DNA of 64,000 nucleotides from Odobenus rosmarus divergens (GCF_000321225.1 NW_004450478.1:3319634-3383633), one strand, 5' to 3'; shown: positions 11,690-24,815, counted from the stretch's first letter. Made by a program: numbers and translations. Notes: a model not told the origin generated them from the sequence alone.

Positions 11690-14600
11690 AATTGTGTTGT
11701 GAGTCTCAAATTCCAGTTCAGTGGGAATATTATTGTGTTCCCTGGAGGAATTTCTTCTTTGTGCATTAAGACCTACAAATCCATTGAGTCCAACGTTGAA
11801 GGAATGGAAAGTAATAATTTTACATAAATTATGTGGCATAATAGTGAAAGGGGCCGCACTCAGCTTTTTCCTTTTGTTCCCAGGTCTGTGTACTTTTAGG
11901 ATGGGGAGACAGCAACATCCACTAGTCAGCTCTGCCCATTTTTTCCCCAGCCTATGCATTCTGGCTCTGAAGGAGACAGCACATACTGACTAATGATTTA
12001 AGGCACATACTACATCCTGTAAGGCAGCACTCCAATACCCCAGGGTACTGTCACTCAGATGATGCCATAACTGAGCCTTCAGTAGGCCATTCTAGAATTT
12101 TATCAAGCCAGATATTTCTAGGTAGTAAGGACATGGTAAGACCAGTGAACTCTGTGAGCATGAACCCATTGTCTCACTTCCTACTCTGTGAAATGAGTCC
12201 TTGGTTGAAGGTAATGTAATACATGACATCATAGTGATAAGTAATGCTTCCTGTAGGTCCATGACAGAAATACTAGAAGCAAGGAAGACAAATCCGTATG
12301 CATATTAAACATCCATATTCGCGAGAATGCCCTCTCCCTGATTAAAAAAAAATCCAATATACTCAACTATCCATCAGATCGCCAGCTGCTTTCCCTGGGG
12401 AATATTATCAGCTTGTAGCTTATTATTGTCCTCTACTGTTGGTAAATTAGACACCCAGCTGTGAGGGTAGCTAAATGAGCCTTAGTGAAGCAAAATCCCT
12501 GTTGTTATACCAATAGATGAGTACCATCCATACTGTCAAGATTAGTTTGTACATGAACCCATTGAGCAAACACCAGAAATCTAGTAAAAGAAGCTGATTG
12601 AGATACACAGGAGGATAACCTCGAACACTTGATTGACAGCGTCCTCTGTAGTGGGATGCCATTTGGAGTGCTCTTACATAGGACAGGCTTACCCACACAC
12701 ATCTCCCCCAAACTCCTTATCACCAATATTTAAATATTATTCTAAGTCTCTTTCCAGTTGATTAACCTTTTAGGCACTGTCCATGGATCTCTGTGGATCT
12801 ATACCACCAGCTATGTCCCACTGCACAAAAAGTGGATAATGAGATGGCGCCACTTGAAATTCTTCCCTCAGAGAGAATTCTTTATCTGTGTCTTCCATGG
12901 CCTTCCAGAGTGCAGCTGTAATACAGTGGAAGCATATGTGCAGACCTTTCCCTAAACCAGACCATCTATTGACACTATGGTGTGCAGATCCTCTGTATAC
13001 CAGTTTTCTTTTCTTCCATTTAAATGACCATAGGGAACTCTCCATGAGCCATAGTTGTTTGTTGAGGGGTAAGTGGGAAAGCAGAAGGAGCATATACCAC
13101 AGGAGTCTGAAGTATCTATTTCATGTGATTTACCTGTAACTTCCAAACCTGCAAGGGCATTCTTGGATATACAATTTCCACTTTACATTGGAATGATGCT
13201 GTGTACATTTGACTTTATGAAAGGGTGAATCTGATAACACACAGTTTATTATGGGCATTTTTTAGTAATATAGTCACTTAGTGAATCATCCAGTGATAAG
13301 TATCCTCATAAGAGAAAGAAAAATAGAAGATAGATACATAAAAAGAAGGAGGCCACACGTGACCGTAAGGGCAGAGATTGGAATAATACAGTCAAAGAAG
13401 CCAAGAAATTCCTGGAGCCACCAGAAGCTAGGAGAGGCAAGAAAAGATTCTCTCACGTAGCATACAGAGTGTGGCACTGCCAACACCTTGATTTCAGACT
13501 TCTGGCCTCCAGAACTGTGAGAGAATAAATCCTTGTTGTTTTAAGCCACATAATTTGTTGTAATTTGTTATAGGAGCCCTAGGAAATGAATACAGCTGCC
13601 CATTTCATTCCCATGGATCTGATTATCATTTAATCGTTATAAATCCCCGCAGGGTCAAATCACTCGGCTCCTAGGGCTTTTTATTATAACTCTGCTCTCT
13701 TTTTCTCTGATGATTAAACTTCACCAGTTGGCTTTTAGCATTGGGGATCACATTGTTCCCATCAAATCGGTTATCAAATTCCAGTACAGCATACCCACTG
13801 TCATCTCCAGCCTATAGGGAACAACTACCACAGAGCTTTTCAAGGATGCTGGTAATCCACTCCTGACTGCATTTCTTAATGCCTTGGTGAAGGTCCTCTT
13901 GTGGAGTACTAACACCTCTAAGAGGTGTCTGAGAAAGTCACACATAATAGAGCCCACCCCTACAACCCATTTTCCTGAGTAATGTTTTCCAGAGAAGTTC
14001 TTACATTTTGAGCTCATCAATATATGCCATTTTTGAGTCCAGGCTTCAGTTAACACATCTAGCAATTCACAGGACCTCAAACCAACACATTAAATCCTGG
14101 ATTCTAAGCAAGCACGTGAATTTGGCTTGATACAATCTTTTGTTTTATCCTTTTTGGTCTAATAGTCCTAGAATAAACTCTTATACATGCTCCCCTGACT
14201 CTTAATAAAAACTGACGCAATCCTACAACTCTTTCAGTATATAGGCTAACTCATACCAGACCATACCTTATTTGTTCCTCCTCACCATTATCCTTACCTT
14301 AGCATGAGATCTAGCTGGGGTGCACACTTAATTGACAATACAACTCTATAAGCCTTACACTTGGCTCTAGACTTAATCCTTGGCCACCTCTGCCATGTAA
14401 ACACATGAGATAAGTAATTTCTGTAGAGTTCTCATAGAGGCTTTCTAAATTTCTCTCTGGGCCTGTGTTGGACCTTCAAGGCTTTCAGTTTATCCTTTTC
14501 CTTATGAACCCTTTCTGGTGTAAGAAATACCATCCTATGGTGCAATCTTTGTCATCAAAGTGACTAATTGGCTCAGCCATTTGATCTCGCTATGCTTATC

Positions 14601-14830
14601 CTCCACATGCACCCCAGTCTATGCCACCACTTGTGATATTTTGAGTAATCATGATGCTACCACATGCTGCATATCACCAGTGTCCTATTTCCCCCTGGCA
14701 AGGAGGTTATCCATATGTTCTTCAAATATGCAAGCAGCCAAAGCCTAGATTCCATTTTGAAGTCTGTTTGCTGGGATTGTTCCTGGTACCAATCACTGTT
14801 TTTGTCAGGGTCCAGCAGGTACACTCAAAC
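11690..14830 (-). mobile_element. Degraded ERV-L-like provirus remnant, antisense
   Basis: Reading the minus strand, 13150-12000 resembles the RNase H to integrase part of ERV-L type pol. Plus-strand landmarks are CCATAGGGAACTCTCCATGAG and CATGAACCCATTGAGCAAAC. All frames are broken by many stops and indels; no protein could be made. The segment 13600-14800 may be the upstream internal region but is less certain. An MLT1-like LTR has inserted at 13285-13592. Assignment is from recalled family features only. Confidence 0.5.
13285..13592 (+). mobile_element. MLT1-like LTR (MaLR), 3' part
   Basis: It has the late LTR motifs ACCTTGATTTCAGACTTCTG, CCTCCAGAACTGTGAGAGAA, TTGTTTTAAGCCACATAATT and TTATAGGAGCCCTAGGAAAT in order. 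Confidence 0.75.
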
Positions 14831-15300
14831 TGGTTAATTTGAGAAGTATTTAGAAAAAGGTTTATTTACAAAGGGAAGGGTACTGTTTAAGGAAATCAAA
14901 ATGAAAACCTGAAACACCTTAAACCTAACTACAAAAGAAAGCAATTCACCCATAAGCTGATGGAGTAAAAAGAAGGAATGAATCTCAGAATTCAAAGAGA
15001 GCTACAGAGTAGAAGGGCTGACCATGCAACCAGAGATATGGTCTTAGGCACATAAATGCAGTCACTGACAATAATAGATCGAAAAGATAGAAGAAGCCAG
15101 GGGAAAAACACCCTACCTCTGTCTGTCTTTCAGACCTCAAATGTCCTGCTGATGCTTCCCATTGACCAAAGACAACTGGAGGACATTACATAGTCATTGA
15201 TGCAGTGCATAAAGAGCAGCCTCTCAGGGCACAAAGCAGAGAGGAGAAGGGTGGAAGGTAGATCTGAAGAAGCAAATGAAGAATATCCAGCAAAAGCCAG
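14805..15300 (-). mobile_element. Possible LTR of the ERV-L-like remnant
   Basis: TTAATTTGAGAAGTATTTAG followed by GGTTTATTTACAAAGGGAAG resembles the reverse of an ERV-L (MLT2-type) LTR and lies where the 5' LTR of the antisense provirus would be. Ends are not defined. Confidence 0.4.
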
Positions 15301-15304
15301 GTAT

Positions 15305-15525
15305 TTTATCTTTTAGTATTTTTAAATTTTATTTGCTAATATTTTGTTTAGGATTTTTGCATCTATATTCATTGTGAAGTTGGCCTATCACTTTCTTTCT
15401 GGTACTAGCCTTGCCAAATTTTGATATCAAGGATGTGTTGGCCTCATGAGTTTGGGAGTATTCATTCTTTTTCTATTCCTTAGAAGAAGAATATCTATAG
15501 AATTAGAATTCTTTGTTCTTTCAAT
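15305..15525 (-). mobile_element. L1 ORF2 fragment
   Basis: On the plus strand it reads GGATTTTTGCATCTATATTC ... GGCCTCATGAGTTTGGGAGT, the reverse of the L1 reverse-transcriptase region. Confidence 0.7.
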
Positions 15526-16669
15526 GCTCAATTGTGACACAAGACAATTTTACTCGCATTACACTTTGGGCAAAGCATGTTATATAATCCTGCCTCATTT
15601 TGAGAGCATGGAGAATTGCAATCAGTCACCCAGCGCTCCTGGAAAGAGAAAAGAAACAACATTTTCTACCTCTTAACTTACTTCTCTTTTTTTCATTTTT
15701 AAGGTTATCTGGGTCAAGAACTGTGAAGGGTCTGAGACGCTACCCAATTACAAGCTAACAAATTTGCCTGCCAGAATTTCATAGATGACAGGGGAAGACA
15801 TGAGACTCCTGAGTCAGAGACGAAGAACAATTTATTGTTCACAGAAATAGCAGCAGCCACCAGAATATCAGCATTTTGCCCTAATTCCCCCAGGGTGATA
15901 CAAAGTCCAGATGACACAGGCACACACATTGCAGGGTAGATATACTAGGCTTAGAAATTCTGAATCTTTTATAGTGAACAGTAAACACTATCCCTATCTT
16001 CCAAGACTGCTTGCTATACAAACATCCTTCAAAATAAGCCTAAAGAAAAGGAAAACTACTATCTCTGCTCAAAAGACATGCAGAAGTGCAAGAAGCCTAT
16101 GGAGAATGGTTTTTCAAGTGACTTTTTAAAAACTTACTTTTGTATCTAACAGAAATTAATTATTCATTTATATTGTGAATAATTTATCAATATAAAGTAA
16201 CTCCCTTTGCTCTTTTTCTTCTCAGTTTCATCCTTGAAATTAATATTACCAACATTTTTTGTTGTGTGCTTACATGTGACTATTACAATTTTACTAAATA
16301 TCATTACTTTTAACCTTGTATGTCATTTCATTCAGGGTATATATCTGGTACAGAGCATTTAGTTTACCCTTTTGACACAATATAATAACTATCCTTTACT
16401 AGAGAACTTTAACCTATCTGAATTTATGCATGTGATATTTTTAACCTGTTTTTTCTCTAATATGTACTTCTTCCTGCTAACCTTAGAAAACAAAACCAAA
16501 ACCCTTTATTTCACAATAGTTCTCAAGTTTATTGTTGTTCCCTTTTTCTCTCTAGAAATGTGTTTATAATTTCATCCTTATTCTGCTAGCAGTTGCCTTT
16601 AAATTTTTAAACTAAATATTCAAATATCTACTTTACTACCTATCTGTTGACCCTTCTCCCATTAAAAAG
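15526..16669. other. Flanking DNA with a possible old LTR-like block
   Basis: Bases 15710-16110 are less AT-rich and have an LTR-like texture. I could not establish ends or a family. The rest is AT-rich and unassigned. Confidence 0.4.
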
Positions 16670-16684
16670 ACTTGGAAAACTTTC

Positions 16685-16892
16685 CATGAGAGACTATGGA
16701 CTCTGAGAAACAAACTGAGGGTTCTAGAGGGGAGGGGGGTGGGGGGATGGGTTAGCCTGGTAATAGGTATTAAAGAGGGCATGTTCTGCGTGGAGCAGAA
16801 CATGGGTGTTATATGCAAACAATGAATCATGGAACACTACATCAAAAACTAATGATGTAATGTATAGTGATTAACATAACATAAAAAAAAAA
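16685..16892 (+). mobile_element. Carnivore L1 3' end, 5'-truncated
   Basis: This is the L1 3' UTR end (GAGAGACTATGGACTCTGAG, G-rich tract, ... CTAATGATGTAATGTAT, A tail). The duplication ACTTGGAAAACTTTC (16670-16684) recurs with one mismatch at 16893-16907. Confidence 0.9.
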
Positions 16893-16907
16893 ACTTGGAA
16901 CACTTTC

Positions 16908-19839
16908 ATCCCTCTGGACCCAGATATTTTATTGGAATAATCAGGGTATTATTTTTGTAGATTTTTTTGCAGTATAGATGTTCATTTGAGGAATTATTTT
17001 TGTTCATTACATTGTTTCATAGAAATGATCATTTAGAAAGGATCTTGAGGTTGTGGCACTCACTGCCATTTCTCATTTATGATATCATGCCCATACCTTA
17101 CTTCTACAGTCTTAAGGTCGGCTGGAGTACAGAATGGGTACGCAGAGACTCATGATATGCTTTCCGCTTAACAATGTCTTTCTACTGTCTTCATAAATAT
17201 TTGCCCCAAAGTAAAATTCTTAGGTCATTTTTTTTTACCCTCAAAATTAAAAATCCTTCAATAGAAATGTTCCTCCCTTCTGGCATTTAGTGTTGGAGAA
17301 GAGAAATCTATGATGTTGCTATTGATTTTATTTTCTGTGGCTAACTTTTCCTAACTTGAATGCTTATAGAATTTGTCCAATATTCTTGAAATTCAGAAAT
17401 ACCATGAGATTGTGTCTATGTGTATCTCTATATTAATTTTCCCAGTATTTGGTAGATTCTTTACACAACTAAAGTTGTATGTCTTTTTAGCTTAGGAAAA
17501 TTGGCTTTAAATCTCTTTGCTAATTGTTTCTCCTTTTTTATTCCATTCTAGGCTCATGTTATCTTTAGTGTAGTTAGAGCAAGATTATTAAACTTATTAT
17601 TTTTGCTCATCTACTTCATTAATTTGTCCTTTTCCTCTAAATTCTAGGGAACTATCTTGAGCTAATCCATCAAATCTTTGTTTTAGATTCATCTTTAAAG
17701 TACCAAATCTGCTGTTCATTGCCATCTATGTGTTGTTTTTGGTACTTTAGCAATTGTTTATCTTGCGTAATAGCAATTTTCCCCAGTATCATTTTTTTGC
17801 CCAAAGGATGAAAAATGCTATCAAATATCCTTAACATGAATCAAGAGATTTGATAAATGAATATTTGTTCTCATTCCTCAGAAGGGTCCCTTTTTGATTT
17901 TTGAATCTCTATATCTATCTATCTAGTGACTATTCTTCATCAGCTTGTTTTTATAATTTGCAGATATAAAATTCTGTCCTATTATATTATTTAGGCATCT
18001 GTCTATATATTATAGTCCTCATTAAGGAGAAGGAAGGAAACATTTTCTTTAGTTTCATTTGTTAGTGGACCAAGGGCAGTATCATCATCAGGTCCTAAAC
18101 TAGAGGAATGCAGATACTATGAAGGCGGAGAACCAATGCTAAACGAACTGTTGCTTCCAGTAAGCTAGAGTTACGTTTTTAGTGGGTAGCAACCTGACTT
18201 TTCCCCCACTGACGGCTCTCTAACCAGATACCTGTTCTAGCCCCTTCTGCTTTGGATTTTCAGATAGCTGTCTAAATTGAGAACTATACTTCCAGAAGGA
18301 TTAAAAAGTGTTTACCAGATTATTGGGGAAAGTCTGTCTGTTCTTGAGCTGTTTTTCCCCTTTAGTGGTTATTCTCCCAGCCCTATAGGTACTGCCCCTT
18401 TCCCTACATGAATTCAATTGCTCTAGCTGGTCCACCCCTCGCTGTTGTATTCCACTAATCTTCCATACCAGGAGCAAATGCTATCTAGTCAGTTGCTTCA
18501 TCCCTAGGGTAAATAATGGAATTCCCAAAGACCCTTATTTGCCCCTATCTGAATATTTCTCCCTTGATGCTTGCCTCCCCAGCCCTTTCTTCTCTAAGAT
18601 AGGATGTTCTCCTACACTGTCTTGTGAAAATCTGGTCATTTACATTCCAGTGTAAACCCACTGTTGTCTGCTTTGAATTGTTACCTGTTTATTAGTGATC
18701 AGAATCTAATCCCATCTGTAATTTGCCATTTAGAAAGTTCCCAGAATGTCTGAATTGTCCATGGAAACCTGAAAATAACATCATTATAGCACTTCCCTCC
18801 TTGATGTTTATTTCCTTAAAAACAATCACCATGTGCCATGATTTTGCTAAATAAAAAAATAATTGTAGATGTCCTAGAAAATATGTTGCTGAAATATTGG
18901 TAAATATTTATGTAGAACAAATATTAATATTTAGATTGAATTCTTTGAGCACTAAACTGAAGAGAACAGCTCATTAACTACTGATTGGAATGAGGAGAAA
19001 TATTCTCCCCTCACCCCTCTCTCTCTCTAATTATGGTGTGTGTGTGTGTGTGTGAAATACTGCTACTTGAGTTATAGAGCTTCACTTTAAATTCTTTCTC
19101 TCTAGCAAGATATCTTCTATTTAGCCATCCAGATCCTCTATCCCTATTATCTACTCCACTCTTTGCCCTGAAACTGCATGAATTATGCCAACAGAATTCT
19201 ATTTCTCCTGCTTTCCTTCTGAGTTCTACCAATGGGAAATGCAAGCAGGAGACTGGAGGAAGGGCGAAGCGTGAAATCAGAGTATTCATTTCTCCAGTTC
19301 ATGAGACCACCTGGGTTGACTATCCCATGACAGTTGGTTTCTGATTCTCTCAGTGATCTTCTTTACACCAAGCATTCTCAGACATCTCCCTCCGCAGGTT
19401 CATTTAAGACTAGGGGTCGAGACAGCTTATCTCATATTGGCCCTGAGTTCCTGCACTCACTTTATAATAAGTCCTTTGTAAATATACCCTCCTTGAATTT
19501 TCCTATTTTGAATGTGCTACCAATTTCCTATTAAGACTGACGCACATACCCTGTTCATCACTGTAGGTCTCTGAAATGCATGTAGTCAAGGTTATTCCTT
19601 TGGCTTATTGGGGATGGGGCTGTTACAGTTTATTTAACCAAGTTTGTCCTTCCTCCAGAACGTCATCATTGCCCCATTGGGAGTTTTCTTCCCATAGGGT
19701 AAAATATAGTTCTACTGTTTACCCTGTTTTCCAGCATGGAATGCATTTGTTTGTTTGTTTAGAAATAATTCCAGTTGTTTTACTGGGATTTTAGGAAGGA
19801 TGGAAGGTAAAAGTAGAAAATAAAAAGTGAAGATTCACT
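16908..19839. other. AT-rich flanking DNA with one TG microsatellite
   Basis: No gene is seen. The tract may include strongly degraded L1, but I cannot support specific boundaries. Confidence 0.5.
19035..19054. repeat. (GT)n microsatellite
   Basis: Ten uninterrupted GT units in flanking DNA. Confidence 0.95.
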
Positions 19840-20035
19840 GGGGCGCCTGGGTGGCTCAGTCATTAAGCGTCTGCCTTCCGCTCTGGTCATGATCCCGGGG
19901 TCCTGGGATCGAGCCCCACATTGGGCTCTCTGCTCAGCGGGGAGCCTGTTTCTCCCTCTCCCTCTGCCCCTGCTTGTGTTCCCTCTCTCGCTGTGTCTCT
20001 CTCTGTCAAATAAATAAATAAAATCTTTAAAAAAA
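19840..20035 (+). mobile_element. can-SINE just beyond the IQUB 3' end
   Basis: Full length with a pure A tail. The short flanking repeat AAAAAGTGAAG/AAAAAGTGAGG suggests the target duplication. It may limit the IQUB 3' UTR. Confidence 0.93.
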
Positions 20036-20242
20036 AAAAAAGTGAGGCTTTAAATCGCTGTATTAAAACATAGCATCTTTTATCCTACCTATAAAGATTT
20101 TTAAGAAAGAAAATTTTGTTTCCTCTCATCCATATACTGACTATTCTAAAACTACATTTAACCTAAAATAAATTATTTGAGTTGAAAGTTAAACCTAGCT
20201 TTTGTTTGTGGTTTTACAGCGCACTTGACATTTTTTAAAAAT

Positions 20243-20509
20243 TTTAATGTGAAAATATGAAAAATAAAATGTTCTTTACCTTAAAATATTAATTTCAGGA
20301 ACAAAACTGTATTTCAATTTTCACTAAACATCTAACAACAAAACATTTATATAGGGATGTTTTGTCTTCATACAACTTATGATACTATGAGAAACAAAAA
20401 ACAATTAAAATCAATAAAAAGATAAAATTCTATTTCCATATTGTGTAGCCTCTGTATTCCTCTATTAGCAGTGGACAAAAATGCTGATCATCAAATACTC
20501 CTGGATCTT
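20243..20509 (-). other. IQUB: Probable IQUB 3' UTR to a candidate ATTAAA signal
   Basis: This is AT-rich, non-repetitive sequence following the stop codon. The end is placed at a variant poly(A) signal (ATTAAA on the minus strand) because no canonical signal is seen nearer. The true end could be further left; a can-SINE ends at about 20035. Confidence 0.3.
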
Positions 20510-20692
20510 CTAGGGACTAGGCCTCTGGGACACTATAATCTTAGGAGTTGTTTCTGAGTGATATTTCTTTCTGATCTCATCTATTTCACCATCATCAAGT
20601 ATAAATGAAGCCAGCACTGGAATTTGAGAAAAATAGTTCTTAGCCAGGATATGTTTGTGTTTGATCTTGTGAATAAACAAGGGTTCATATCC
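20510..20692 (-). CDS. IQUB: IQUB terminal coding exon with stop codon
   Basis: The exon has 60 codons (residues 554-613) and a TAG stop at 20512-20510. The acceptor TTCTTTTCAG|GG has a strong pyrimidine run. The peptide has [20 protein letters not shown], then [20 protein letters not shown] and a polar tail ending SQRPSP, the expected IQUB C-terminus. The 3' UTR continues to lower coordinates. I see no canonical AATAAA on this strand in the next 260 bases. The nearest variant signal is ATTAAA (plus-strand TTTAAT at 20243-20248), which is only a candidate. Confidence 0.94.
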   Translation of the reverse strand, partial: GYEPLFIHKIKHKHILAKNYFSQIPVLASFILDDGEIDEIRKKYHSETTPKIIVSQRPSP

Positions 20693-20774
20693 CTGAAAAG
20701 AAAAGAAAATCAAATTCTATTAAATGTCACAGATATATTTTGCCAAGCAAAAAAATAAAAACACTTTCATACCT

Positions 20775-21110
20775 TGGTGCCTTTACTTATCTGTTCTCTC
20801 AGCCCAGAGAACACTGCTTCCTACTTTGTCTGTCATCTGTCAGGGCTCGGCTCCTATGATGCTCTAATCTTAAGGCCTTTCCTGACTCTCCCTCTGACCT
20901 CTGAGTCCAAACTAATCCCTCCTTCCTCTTACTTGCAAGTACTATTATGTATTTTAATTGTAATATTTAGTTCATTCTGCCTTCAATTTTACTATCTGCT
21001 TGAGAGTCTCTCCATTATAAGAAATACTCCTTGAAGGTTCAAACTGGGTGTTTTTAATATAAGTGTCTCTCAACACCACCCAAATTCAATTATTTTTGAA
21101 TGAATGATTT
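20775..21110 (+). mobile_element. L2-like 3' fragment
   Basis: The order CAGGGCTCGGCTCCTATG, GGCCTTTCCTGACTCTCCC, CTTGAAGGTTC and a GAATGAATGA end is L2-like. Confidence 0.6.
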
Positions 21111-21479
21111 TGTCACCTTGGTTCACTCTTTAAGTCTACTTCAACACTGATACAATTACCAACTTTTGACTGAGTTATTTTTTCTAAAATTGGTACTTAT
21201 CTCCCAATCTCCAGGGTCCAAAACAAAGATCACAATGGTATTCTGACAGTATAAACCTCTCTTTGCTCCCCTTTTACCACCTTAGATTCCCACCTCATGA
21301 GTCCATTTTCTGTCTTCTAAATAGAAAATAACCTTTCTGTCTTAATCAAGCCTCTGTACCTTTCCACTTTAATTCTTAATTAATGTTTAGGCTTCTTGTC
21401 TCTCCACAGCTAGCATAGAACTTTGAACTTTTTCTGTTATGTAGCAATCCACCGTATAAGACCATCTGTCTTCTAATGA

Positions 21480-21960
21480 GAGTGGCAGACTGCTTGCTGC
21501 CAACCCAATATCCACTCTCTATTCCACTGGTATTTAGAGGCCTGATTTTGTATTTTGTGATGTGCTCAGCTTTCCTAGCCTTTATTCTAGTGAGGGATGG
21601 GCATGTGACAAGTTTCAGGCCATTATACATACATGTATATATTGAACAGAAGCCATTGGACAAAGCTTACAAGAAAGCTTTTTAAGAGAATGCAGGAGAT
21701 GATGTAGCTATTTTATCCCTAAGAGTCCACAAGCATGAGAATGAAAGTCAAATGTTAAATACAGCTGAAGAAAAAGTTAGAGGGCCTGGGTTTCTGAGAG
21801 CATTGTGGAGCCACCATCCGGACCCCAGACTGCCAACCTCTGGACTTGTTGCTTGATGGACACTAACTTCACATTTGATTAAGTCATTATCAATTGCTTA
21901 GTCTGTTATTTGCAACCAAACTTGAACACAACTGAAACAATGAAGAATTGTGTCCGTTAC
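21480..21960 (+). repeat. Unassigned ancient interspersed repeat
   Basis: It contains GGCATGTGACAAGTTTCAGG, TTGTGGAGCCACCATCCGG and CTGTTATTTGCAACCAAACTT. It shares the CAGGCCA ... AGAGCCACC layout with 52880-53140. Confidence 0.4.
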
Positions 21961-22539
21961 ACGTCCTTATTTTTCTCCAAGCACATAGCACAGTATGAAG
22001 AAAGCACATTCAAAAGAAAATTCTGGTTGAATTAATAAATACCATCTATTTCCTTTATTAATCTTATCGACCCTTCTCTTCAACCAAATCACAAATACAA
22101 CTTGTACCTCCTCTTAAAATTTGTCTTCTAAAAGTAAGACATCCCTCACTAAAGATCCTTCCATTGTGTCAAAACAAAGGTAAAGAAAGCCTGGAGAAAA
22201 GGAGCCAAAGCACACAATATTCTGGCAGAGAGTATTGTGTAGGAGTATACTGGGCTTGTTTTTAAGTTTCCTCTCTACAGACACATATAACTGGGCAAAA
22301 TACTCATCCTTTGCACTAATCTGTGTTCTACCACTTCTTAGTCCTTACTTCACTAAGAAAACTAACACATTTCTATTACACAACATTAAATTACATGTGT
22401 ACAGAACTTTATAGGTTTTAAAGCACCTTTATAGAACAAAAATGTAATCATTAAAGGTAAGATAAGCATAGTATGGTACATACAAGCAAAGGAACAATAT
22501 GCGACTTTTAAAGAATAATATAATATGGAAAGATATCCA

Positions 22540-22690
22540 ATATATATTATCCCCTTTTCATATTATCTTCTTTTTACATATGAGAAAACTAGGCACTGAG
22601 ACATCAGCAAATTTCCTCAACTTCTCTCAGCTCCTGAGTGACAGAGCCAGAATTCAACTAGGGCTGCTCTGATCCTCTGTATTGATTGCA
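22540..22690. mobile_element. MIR/L2-type ancient repeat
   Basis: TTTACATATGAGAAAACTAG, GAGTGACAGAGCCAGAATTC is the standard motif series of old MIR/L2 material. Confidence 0.5.
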
Positions 22691-23999
22691 TGTTTTTAGC
22701 TAACCTTTATAAAAATTTATGATGCAAAGAAGGCAGGTCTTAATGTCCTATAGACTGATTATTAGTGACAGAAATTGGGGAAATACTGGGTCAGGTCTCC
22801 TGGCTTTAAATCCACTGTTGTTTCTACTTTGACCAGTGTGCACACCACAAGAAACTGCTCTGCCTCATTTAGGTTCAGAGAACAGAAGTCTTTTTCCAGG
22901 CTTTTCCTATAACTTGTGTCATGATTGCAGGGAGCCAAGATTATTTTAAATTTTGAGCATTTTTTTACTTACTGAGAAAGCAAATATCTCTGTGCATTAA
23001 GGAAATTCTAGAAATGCTTTAACTTGTGGCAAGATATAAACTATTCTTTAACGAGGCTGAATATTAATACTTAACAGATTAATCTAGGCCAAAACCATAA
23101 AAAGGCAATTTTTTTTTTTTTTAGTTTGTCTGGTTGAGAACCTTAGGTCTATTTATAGAAATTCAGTAAGATTGGTATTCTGAAATTAGAAATGCAAGTG
23201 CATAGAACATTTAATTTGGTACTGCAGTAATTTGATTGAATACACAAAGGGAGTGTGTGGATTAATTGAAACAGTAGAATATCAGCTTTGGGAATGAACT
23301 TCAATCCCACTATGGGTCCTAGATGAAATAATATTGTAGTGTTGGCTATGCCTCCAGTGATTAAATATTTATGAAGCAGTTTAGTTTACTAAATATAATA
23401 TTTAACACAGTTTCAATTTCATGCTGCTCTTTCTTTCAATCCCTAGAGTGAAATTTTTCTTAGCCTGGCTTCTACTAGAAAATTATTCAAAAAACTAAAA
23501 ATTTAACTAGTTTCTCCTCTTTATACCTTCTCCCTCCCCAATAAAAACACAAGCAGGGAATAGCACCATTCAAAATGACTATTGAATTTGAAGTCATTTC
23601 TTTATTTTCTCTTAACTGACATTTTGCATGAAATTAATAGTTTAGAAATTTAATCAATAGAAGGCAGAGAATCAGTATCAGCTGTTGGAATCCTAAACTT
23701 GCTCAGTGTAAGTGAAGCTCTCTGATGAACTCAATTCTGCTCATCAAAATGTTTTACAGATTGCATCTTGTAAGTTACTAAAATTAGATGGTATTGAATT
23801 TTTACAGTGCTTTCCCCACTCCTAGTCAGTTGGGAGAAAATGAAAAATGGAGCCTCAGAACCATATCCCATCCATATGATTTCCATTTAGAGCACAAAAT
23901 TAGGAGAAAAATTTGAGAATTTAGTGTGCTTTTTAGGCAGACTCATGATGGTTAATCAAAGAAGGGCAGATTCTAGGTTATATAATATCTATCTGGTAT

Positions 24000-24125
24000 T
24001 TCATTTATTCATTCAACAAATACTTACTAAACCCCTAGTCTGTGACAGGCACTAGTGTAGTTTATTAAGAGATATAGACATGAATAAGCTAAATAAAATC
24101 CCCGCCTTCATGGAATTTACCATGG
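24000..24125. mobile_element. Ancient repeat of the AACAAATACTTACTAA...GACAGGCACT type
   Basis: TTCATTCAACAAATACTTAC, GTGACAGGCACTAGTGTAG and CTTCATGGAATTTACCATGG form the usual start of this widespread mammalian repeat. I do not name the family. Confidence 0.55.
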
Positions 24126-24240
24126 AATGACATGCTCGAACTTGCTATTATTAGCAGAGAGGGGAATCAAGTTTAGATACTTGTAAGATGTTTAGATCTC
24201 TTATCTTGTCCTTTTCTGTGCCTTAGCTTCCTTTTAATTT

Positions 24241-24440
24241 TTTTTTTTTTTTTAAAGATTTTATTTATTTATTTGAGAGAGAGAGAATGAGAGATAGAGA
24301 GCACGAGAGGGAAGAGGGTCAGAGGGAGAAGGAGACTCCCCGCTGAGCAGGGAGCCCGATGTGGGACTCGATCCCGGGACTCCAGGATCATGACCTGAGC
24401 CGAAGGCAGTCGCTTAACCAACTGAGCCACCCAGGCGCCC
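24241..24440 (-). mobile_element. can-SINE
   Basis: Reverse orientation, oligo-T first. The exact 16-bp duplication AGCTTCCTTTTAATTT lies at 24225-24240 and 24441-24456, indicating a young insertion. Confidence 0.95.
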
Positions 24441-24629
24441 AGCTTCCTTTTAATTTTAATCTCAGCCATACGTACCATCCACACATTTTGTTACTGTTAT
24501 TCATTCTCTGTTCCTTAATCCAATGGAAGTATGTAAATTATTCATGGAATGTAGTAAAAGGCAGTCAAGTTATCCTCTAATATTTTCAATGATTAAATTA
24601 ATTCCTCAAATGAAGTTCTACTTTCTTAC

Positions 24630-24815
24630 CTCTTCAATACTTGTTAGCTTGAGATGAGCAACACCTTCATCTTTGGTAAGAAGAATGCAGTTCCAGGGGG
24701 ACCATTCCAAGGACTTATCCCACCTGACCATGACCAGATCGTTGAGATCCTTCCAGGCACTGAGTACTGACTGTGATGCCCAGATGTTCTCTACCAGGTA
24801 CTGAATATCTTGTAG
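24630..24815 (-). CDS. IQUB: IQUB exon: penultimate coding exon
   Basis: The exon has 62 codons (residues 492-553), phase 0 at both ends. The acceptor is GACATGCAG|CTA and the donor GAAGAG|GTAAGA. The peptide begins [20 protein letters not shown]. It includes [20 protein letters not shown], Trp-rich for its size, and ends HLKLTSIEE. The Trp-rich part reads like a beta-strand segment of the conserved C-terminal domain. No catalytic residues are recognised. Confidence 0.95.

Larger units (their letters stand above)
20693..24629 (-). other. IQUB: IQUB intron between the last two coding exons
   Basis: It contains an L2-like fragment (20775-21110), an unassigned ancient repeat (21480-21960), a MIR-like tract (22540-22690), an old mammalian repeat (24000-24125) and a minus-strand can-SINE (24241-24440). 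The stretches 22700-24000 show nothing I can assign. Confidence 0.85.

Noticed and set aside
12770..14080. Open frames of about 110 codons on the minus strand
   Set aside because: They lie in the decayed ERV-L-like remnant; short and separated by stops.
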